Source: Rhyacophila brunnea
Lineage: Eukaryota > Arthropoda > Insecta > Trichoptera > Rhyacophilidae
DNA length: 64,000 nucleotides
Assembly (NCBI GenBank): GCA_022495005.1
Contig: JAGYXB010001068.1
Location: forward strand, 248,001-312,000
Direction of reading: 5' to 3'
In this document: one piece after another, positions 38,701 to 47,700 of the stretch
Numbering within the stretch: position 1 is the stretch's first letter
How the letters are laid out: every line of letters begins with the position of its first letter
Notes under the pieces: model-generated
Database searches by the model: none
Seen by the model: only the letters and a program-made list of their open reading frames with translations
What the model was told of the DNA's origin: nothing
Translations under genes and position numbers: made by a program

Positions 38701-41700
38701 CATTTTAACTCTAAGTAAAATGATTACAAAACATAGAATATAACACAATATCAAAAACATAATTATATACAAATAATGTAAAGTAAATAAAAAAAGATAC
38801 GAAATTGATTAATACAGTCACATTGACTGCTGACTATATAATTACTTTTTAATTACGATATTTAAATAGCATGCTAACTATATCGAATGGTTACCTAATC
38901 GCTACGCGCTGGGCGCGTCTTTATCGTCCAATGTATTAAGATTACATAATATACAAAAGATCAATCTTTCCATAAAACTTTGAGAACAATAAATTTTTCT
39001 ATATTTTTTTTTCCAAAAATTCTTAATTTTTGAAGGTCCCATATATTTTATTAGCTTAATTAGCTTCATTAATATTTTTTTATATCTTAGTAAGTTAGGT
39101 ACTGAATTACATCATGACGCACCGTGAGTGTAAAACCAAGGCATCTGCAAATTTTTCAATTTCGAGATTAAATGCAAAACAACTGCAAAAGTCGTAACTT
39201 GATAATGTAAAAGTGAAGTAACTGAAAGAACATGCAATATAATGTAGATAGAAACCAAATATTATGGTTTTTTTAGAAACTCTATTTCTCCTAACAAAAC
39301 GAACCCTAATATATCCAAAATAATATGTATTTTGCAGATGCCTCGGTTTTACACTCACGGTGCGAATTGATATTATCATAAACTTTCAAACTTAAACTTC
39401 GCTCTTATTTTAGAAACCACTGATAAATGAAGTCAGTGACCTACGTTTAAAATGGCGTTAATGACTTATAATAATACGACATTATGCTATTTTCTTCCTT
39501 TTCATATTTTTAAAGTCGTCAAAGGGGCAAACATCCTTTGAAAAAGCCTATTTGAATTGGATGAACAATGGCTGTTTATCTAAGAGGATAATATAATAAA
39601 TTATTATATATAAAAAAAGAAAAATAACTATTTGTATTGATGAGTATGGAATGGATTTATTTGGGATTGTTTTGTTTCCATTTTAAGCTCAGTGGCGGAG
39701 TAAGTAGATATAATTTTGAATATCGAACATATAAAAAACTGTCTTATTTTGTTTTGCAAACTATAGGGTAAAAATAAGTCATAATTGAACATTCTTTTGG
39801 AATAGATACGAAATTTAATTATTATTTTAATATTGTAACATCCATCTTATTGGTATGCATATGGTATAAAATATAAAAGACCAGCTTGTCGATTTTCATG
39901 CAAACCTAGGTTTTTTATGAGATATTTGTTTAAAAACGCTAGATTTAACGTCATACGTCAGAAGTGTATTTTTCAAGTTAAATGCTAAATTGGAAAAGTT
40001 GTTTTTGGCAATACCAGGAGAATGGTACAACTGGCCGTCAGGACAATTGTGCCCCGCACTGTCGAATAAAATAAATAGATTTGATTTTGTACAGAAAGTA
40101 GACGAGGAATTTTAATAAGTTTATGTCTACTACTTGTGTTCTTTAATTCATTTTGCTATTAAAATAATTTTTTTTTATAGCGGATTGAGAATTATTATCA
40201 TGCCTGAAGCTTCGTATAAAACTAAAAGAACTTTATTCTCGTTGCAACTTAAATATATGCACAATTAAATTATTATTTACGTGTGCATATTTAAATTATC
40301 ACCACGTATTAAATAATAATATAATAATTTACATATAAATAATATTATTAAATATATATTTTAAAAGTACCCATAATATTCACGAACGTCTATTTATTTT
40401 CGAATTTTATTCGATTGCGTGGCGCCCAGTTGTCCCGGCGCCGAATCGTCCTAGACCTAATGCCAGGTATTGTAGTACCTGGTACGTAGCAAAATAAATC
40501 ATTATTTGCGAAAACAGTTTGTACAGCAGACGAGAAAAAATATCTTCAAAATCGAGATTTTACTTGATTCATCCCACAGAATTAAAATGTATTATTCAAA
40601 TATTGAAATTGAGAGCTTTATCTTATTTTGAAAATATCTGACTGGCAGTTTTCCTGTCAGATTATCAAAGAGAGAACAATTTTGTTACATATAGGTATTG
40701 AATGTATGTGAATATTTTGAGCTTTAAAAAGAAAATATGTTATCCTTCTGAATACCATAATACGGTATCCCCAACCCTGGCTGACAACCTGTCCGCTTAG
40801 TACACTACTGGTGTAAATATACTATATAATATTACACCATTAACACTACAGTTTTATATTTTTGCATATAGGTAGTAGGTATAATACATTCCTTCTAATG
40901 AACATACTATTTTTATAATTATCGTATTCAATAGTGAATAAGACCGCAGTCAAAGGATCTTGTTGCTATTTTAAAAGTACGTTGACATTGACTAATATTG
41001 ACCACGTAATTAGTAGCTATCTACGAACTGAGCTTTTGTGAAAAACTATGGAGCTTTATCTCACGTACGTATGTATTTCAAATCATTGTCTTTTCTGTTT
41101 TTTTTATATATTAAAACTATTACTAGTTTGGTAGGTACCAATTTATATAATGCTTAAAAGTAAATGAGTACACTAATGGTTGTTTTTTTGTCTAAATTTA
41201 AAATCATCAACTCAATTTATCCGTGGGAGCTTAGTATTAATAGAATATAAAGTTATTGGCATGCAGACAATAGATAAAAACAAAATATTCGTGGAAGAAA
41301 AGTAAGATGAACTAGTCTTCTCTGACAGGTTTTGTGCAAAACAAGACGTTCTATCCTAATGACATAATATGATATTGAATAAGCAGCATTTATCTAACAT
41401 TTGTATGGTTGACAGGAAGTAGAACTCATACTTATAATTAATATTATCCTTTAAATTTGTTGTGCTATTTTTGTAATTTTTAAATATTTTAACTACAAAC
41501 ACCTTCCACATGACTTTTTATGCATGATGTGTGGATAAACCTTGCCATAATATTACGTAATTGTGGATGAAGGAGTTATGTTACAAAATCAAAGTTTTGA
41601 GTAAATTGAGGTCAAAGTTTTTTTGATGTATTTTTTTCAGTTGAGGATAATTTAACTAGTGATGTATTCAAGTGGTAACTAAGGATCACACAATTTTACT

Positions 41701-44700
41701 AACGTCAGAAATAGTTTGTTAAAACTTTCAAATGTGTAATTTATTTATAAAAACGTATACATGACACCTACATCCACTAGAGAAAATAACAAAATAAAAC
41801 TAAAACCAAAAAAAAAAAGGAACATAGGCCCTTCATCCCTTGCCGTAATGCCAGACCAATGATTATTTTAAGATGTTTGATACATCCATATGAAAGATGG
41901 GTATATAACACCTTTATCCACGCAATAAAAATACTTTGTCATAAAATGTAACATAACACCTTTATCCACTTGTGTCTTCGTATGTATGTATACAAAGAAG
42001 AAGGACTACAATTCTGCCCTGCTAAGTAAAAAGGCAGTGTTTTTGGTTTTAGTGAAATGAGAACCCAAGTTTTAAACTACCTTTTCTTTTATATTATATA
42101 AAATTATTGGATTGTTTTGACATAATCTCTAAATTAACACTGTCTATTATGATACCATTAAATTACCATGAGAATTCTTTGTTACAGGCCTGTGATGCTG
42201 TCTTGGATGATCCAGAAACTCAAGAGTTACTATCCTTACCAAAGAATCGTTTTGACCTCTTTATCATCGACGGTGCCTTTCCTGAATGCGTATTGGGCTT
42301 CCAAACTCGCTTCGACGTCCCCTTCATGTTCATCAACACTGTAGGCTTCTACACTGGCAGCCTATCTCTCTCAGGATCACCAGCGCCATATGCTGTCACT
42401 CCAGTCTTCAACAAAGCTTTCACAGATGACATGGGCTTTGTTAATAGATTGTTCAATTCTATGTGGCATATGGTGATTGAAGCGTGCCATTATATCAGCA
42501 TAGAATATATGCTTTATAATGTCTTGAAGAAGCACCTGGGTCCAAGTGTTGATAAGCCTTACGAGTCTGTGAAGAATGTCAGCTTCATCTTGCAGAATGG
42601 ACATCATTCTGTGACGTACCCTCGACCATATCTGCCGAACGTAGCTGAGATCGCTTGCATTCACTGCAAACCGGCAAAGCCACTTTCTAAGGTTTGTATT
42701 GTGACGTTAGCATATTTAATAATTATTACCTACAAGAGAAACACCTGCAGTTGCTGGCTATTAGACTATATCAGCGTTTCCCAATTAAATTATATTACAG
42801 AATCCTTATTTATTTATAATTAATTATATTTTGTAGAAGTGAAACTTTTTTGTACCCAGTACCCAGTGGCGCGTTTAGTTACGTAGAGCCCGAAATTTAA
42901 CCTTTTAAAGTACCTACTTTTATTTATCAAGACAAATTTAAAACATTAAAAAGAAATACAAATAATTTAAAACTTCAAAGATACGTTAACAATAAAATTA
43001 TTAAAAAAAAACTGTCGTAATTCGTATTCATTGAAACGCCGAAAAATGTAGTTTAATAAATTCTTTAGTATATCATCAAGATACTTTTGAATAATTCGTA
43101 TTTTTATCGTATTTTATATTCAATTAAAAGAACATTGTTTCGTTTTTTTTAATCGAAACGAGCTACGTAAGTATTACCATTCTGAAGTAGAAATAATTAC
43201 TATTCAAAACTACGTTGTTTATAGGATAACACTAATTTAATCATATACCTATTTTTTATTCTATTGTTACTAGATTATTCTAATGAATTTCCACTTTATT
43301 TTTTATATTTATTTTCTGAAGTAAAAGTATAATATAATATTGTAATTAATTATCGGCAGAGACATCTATTGCGGTGCGTGGAAACGTGGAATTACAAAAA
43401 TATTTTTTTCTGTACACAGATGTCAGTTTAATAAAAAAAAATCTTTTAGCGCAATATCATACTTTTTGCATTAATTATTTATTTATGATAATATTATAAT
43501 ATTCACAGAAACTCTTATATTGTTTTTAATCCAATTTGTAAATAAATATGAATGATAATGAATATTGTAATACTGTTTAATTTCTTTTCAGGATCTTGAG
43601 GATTTCATCCAGCAAGGCGGAGATTCCGGGTTCATATTCGTCTCGATGGGTTCCTCAGTGAAGGCAGCGAACATGCCTGAAGAACTTAGACGACTTTTCG
43701 TGAGGACCTTTGCCAGGCTGCCCTACCAAGTTCTTTGGAAGTGGGAGGATGAACTGAAATCCATGTCTGACCTCCCCAGCAATGTCATGCTTAGCAGATG
43801 GTTACCGCAGCAAGACCTTTTGGGTTGGTATAATTTATTAAATAAAATTTATTCAAATCTGTCATAAAATCATTAAATTATGTAAAAATCTATAAAAAGC
43901 TCCGTATTTCGCACTAATTAATGATTTTATTCTACTATTATTAAAAAAATGTTAATATCAATGACGTCACGTTCTGATTATATTATGCTGCACGTCGCAT
44001 ACTATCACGTGACGTCACAGTAAACTGTACGGGAAAAATGTGTGTAATGTCGTTTTTATAGGTGCTTAAAATATTATCAGACTGGTGCTCCCAACCCGTA
44101 GCACATTTTGAACCTTTAAACGAACATTGTCAGTTAGCAAAATCTGCTGAAATCACCAGAAAAACAATGAGGTCACCTCACGTTGTACGCACTGCATCGA
44201 TACCTACATGACTCAATGAACGTTTTTTTTATTTACGTTTTTTTATCATTTTCTACGTGCCTACACATTTTCGACTCATGTCAAAATTGCGTGTTTTTTT
44301 TTTGTTTTTAGCGGTTGGCACTATGTGTTTTCAAAAGAATCTATGGTCTGCAGGTTGGATTCTATTCAAAATATTATGTTATTGTGTTATTACGTTAGTA
44401 GGCTACTCCATCATTGAATTTACAGAGATCATGATCGTTCAAAATATTCTGCAAAATGACAAAACCATAGACTAAATATCTCGCCGTGATAGCGTGACAG
44501 TACGTGAGATGCATCATAATGTAATTGAAGCATAAGAAACAGCAAATTAAGTCAGAAATTGTAAATATCATATACCTACCTAATTACTTACATCTTTTAT
44601 AGTTTATTTCATGGACACAAAATTGTCTCCCATATCCTACCTTCATCGAATATACTCTCAAACTGCAGCATGTTTTGCTATATATTGTAAATTGCAATAT

Positions 44701-47700
44701 ATTGTAGCCAATGACATTATTAATTGACAACGCACTCAATACAGTAGCTAGCAAGTAAATTCGCGCATAGCAACATTCGCACATGTATAGGTAGACATAG
44801 TGTATAGATAGATTTCACGCATAGGAAATTTATAGCAATATCACCTTTATTGTAATGGCGTTAGAACAGTGTTTCGAGTGTCAATGTTCATTTGAGCGAA
44901 CCCGTTCGAACCGAACCATTCGGCAGACCCGACAAAAAGCATCGGGAATTTATAGCAATATCACCTTTATTGTAATGGCGTTAGAACAGATTATGCCATT
45001 CGGCAGACCCGACAAAAAAGTGAGTGTCATTTTTTTCCAGATGCTTCGTCCATATTAATGTCATTGATTGTAGCCAATACAATATAATTATAGGTATTGT
45101 ACACGTTTTTAAAACTCCAAGGTCTAACTAATTACGATATTATGACATTATCTCGTTTGATAGTTTTGAAAGTAGTTAAAATACTTCCTAAGTTTGTTGG
45201 CTTTGCCTGGTTATTCCGACGGGGCCAAGAAAACTTTTACTCGAACACGAAGCTTTAAGCGAAATTCAATTAGGGGATGCAAAATGTTCTCGATAACCGT
45301 CCAAAGTCGTTTTTATTCCGATTAATACGTGGGCTACCAAATTTAATAGCGTGTGACCTCAGGGACCTCTGAATTAATTAATGAATAGTTTATTCTCAGC
45401 GGCGTTCTCAGTTTTTTGATGCAAATGAGGCAATCGATTCGTCAGAAAACTTTAAAATTAACATAAACACAATTGTTTTTTTTTTAATTAAACTTACATG
45501 GACACAAAAATGGAATCTTTAATAATAATACATTTAAAATATATACCTAGGTATATGATTTCAAAAAATCTCATGCATATACATACACACTAGAAAAAAT
45601 CTTTTTGTAGAAAAAATACGAGTCTGACAGAACTTGAACATAATAGCGTCTCTGTTCTGGCAGAACACACTAACTGGAGAATACTAGTTTTGAGTAATTT
45701 GACTTTTAAGTTTTTAAAATGTTTGAAATGGTCTATCATGTGAGTTTATTAAGTAATTGTAAAAAGGATGACTTTAAAATAAAGACTGTTTATTTATTAA
45801 AAAGGTTTCCAGACGGTAAAGTTTGAAATAAGGAACATTTTGGTATAACTAACTCAAAATGTCATTTTTTTGAATTAGTGTCCTCTGCCAGAACAGTGAC
45901 GATATACCCTCTGGATTCGCGTCAGTTTGCTATTCCAATTATGCTACGGACATCCTACTTAATTACGATGATTTAAACTAGTAGTTGTTACGTGAAATGC
46001 TTATCGAATTACGTTATAATGGTGGCTATCGGTTTTAGTGTATTAAATTAAGGTAGGTTTCAATTAATTTATTATTTACTGACCGACGTCGCGGATTACT
46101 CCATTACTTAGTTTTTATAACGTACTTAGACTTAACCTTAACAAACTATTTAAATAAGACACAAAATTTAAAATAATTTAAGTCAATGATTAAATAAAAC
46201 AAAGAAGTATATCTATGAATGATCACAAAGCGTCGGATAGGTACTATTATAAATAGAGTGTAATTAAATTTCTCTTTCTTTGTGAAATAAAATAAAGCAG
46301 TAATTGGTATCTTCCGTTAGTGACAATATTATTTTTGTAAATGCCGTTATAATATAATTATCTATGGATTTTCCACGCGTTTAAGCAGGCTAATGGCTTT
46401 GGCATTGATAAATTAAATAATAAATGTTTATTTTTAAAAAATATTCAAATAGGTAAGTACCTAAATATTTTTAACAATTCGAAACTGTTGAGGCTAAAAG
46501 GGCGTATCCAAGTGACAATTAGATTTTTTTTAGGATAGTGTGTTGATAACAGGTAGTTATGTGTTGTACTACTTCTACTACCTTTCGTCCCTATAAAAAA
46601 ACTTGTAACTTCATCACGAAATTACTCTTTCTGACGAAAGTATATGATTCTGAAGAATAAAAGACTAAATAACCTGAGTCCATAAAAAAACTTATTTACA
46701 CCTTAGATACCTTATATCATTTTGGGTAAAGAAGAAGAAATTGATACTTTGTATTCAAAGTTTTTTAATTCAAAGACAGAGTCCAGTGGGACTTCTTTCT
46801 TTAGAGGAGGCCTTCACCCGATGAGGGGTTCTTACAAACCAAACAAACTAGTATCTTAGCATTAAAAATATTATTTAAGCTACAAATACAAAAATATATA
46901 CTAATATTATAAACGTTACATAGCACTGTTTAATATATAAACATTATTAGTATTATATAAAAATAAAAATCTTAATATAATAATATATAATATGTATTAT
47001 AAAAAATATCATAGATAAAATATAAAAAATCATAAATAGATAGATACGAGTATATATACATGATAGATATAATCATAGGTCATATTATATACATTAGATA
47101 AATAGTCAATTCACTGTCATTTACTTTTTTTGTTTGTAAGAAATAATAAAGCTTTTTTTATTTTATATCATTTTGGGTAAACAATCTCTAATCACATACA
47201 AATGAATGAAATTGTATATTTTTCTAAAATACCTACACTAAATTAATAATTGAGAGGGTTAAAATTTTATGACAACTAAGTGACATCAGCTCTACCTTTC
47301 CAACCCTCTTTGCGATATCAATTAATTACTGTACCTAACACAATGATTATATTGTACATTAAACTTGAAATTAAACAACCCAAAAAAGTATTTTATAATA
47401 TTAGATTTTTGTGTTTACCCCGTAAAGTTCTTCTTTCCTCGACATTTTCGGGCTCATGATGACCTTCAGTCGTATTAAAATGCCAGTTCTACATAATATT
47501 TGATATAAATCTAGTTTCTGAAATACGCATCTGACGTATCGCTTTAACGCTTCGTAACAGTTTAAAATTTCTTACAAAAAGCTAGAATATTACAAAAATA
47601 TGCTTAAAAATACTACTAAATTACAATATGTAACAATGATAATATTATCAAGTGAAGTAATTATGTTTTGGTTGTATGAATAATTACGTATGTATTATTT

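Larger units (their letters stand above)
35125..42187 (+). other. UGT intron 2 (about 7.1 kb)
   Basis: From GTACAT to TTCTTTGTTACAG. Holds the repeats listed below (36592-39364, 40010-40465, 41560-41980) and otherwise A+T-rich DNA. No other exon was recognised. Confidence 0.85.

Noticed and set aside
42107..42823. 238-residue frame as a complete gene
   Set aside because: It is UGT exon 3 read through both neighbouring introns; true boundaries are at 42188 and 42691.
43821..43829. Alternative exon 4 donor GTATAA at 43828, a better consensus than GTTGGT
   Set aside because: It would shift the frame into exon 5; only the donor at 43824 gives the UGT signature LLGHRKIRAFVTHGG.
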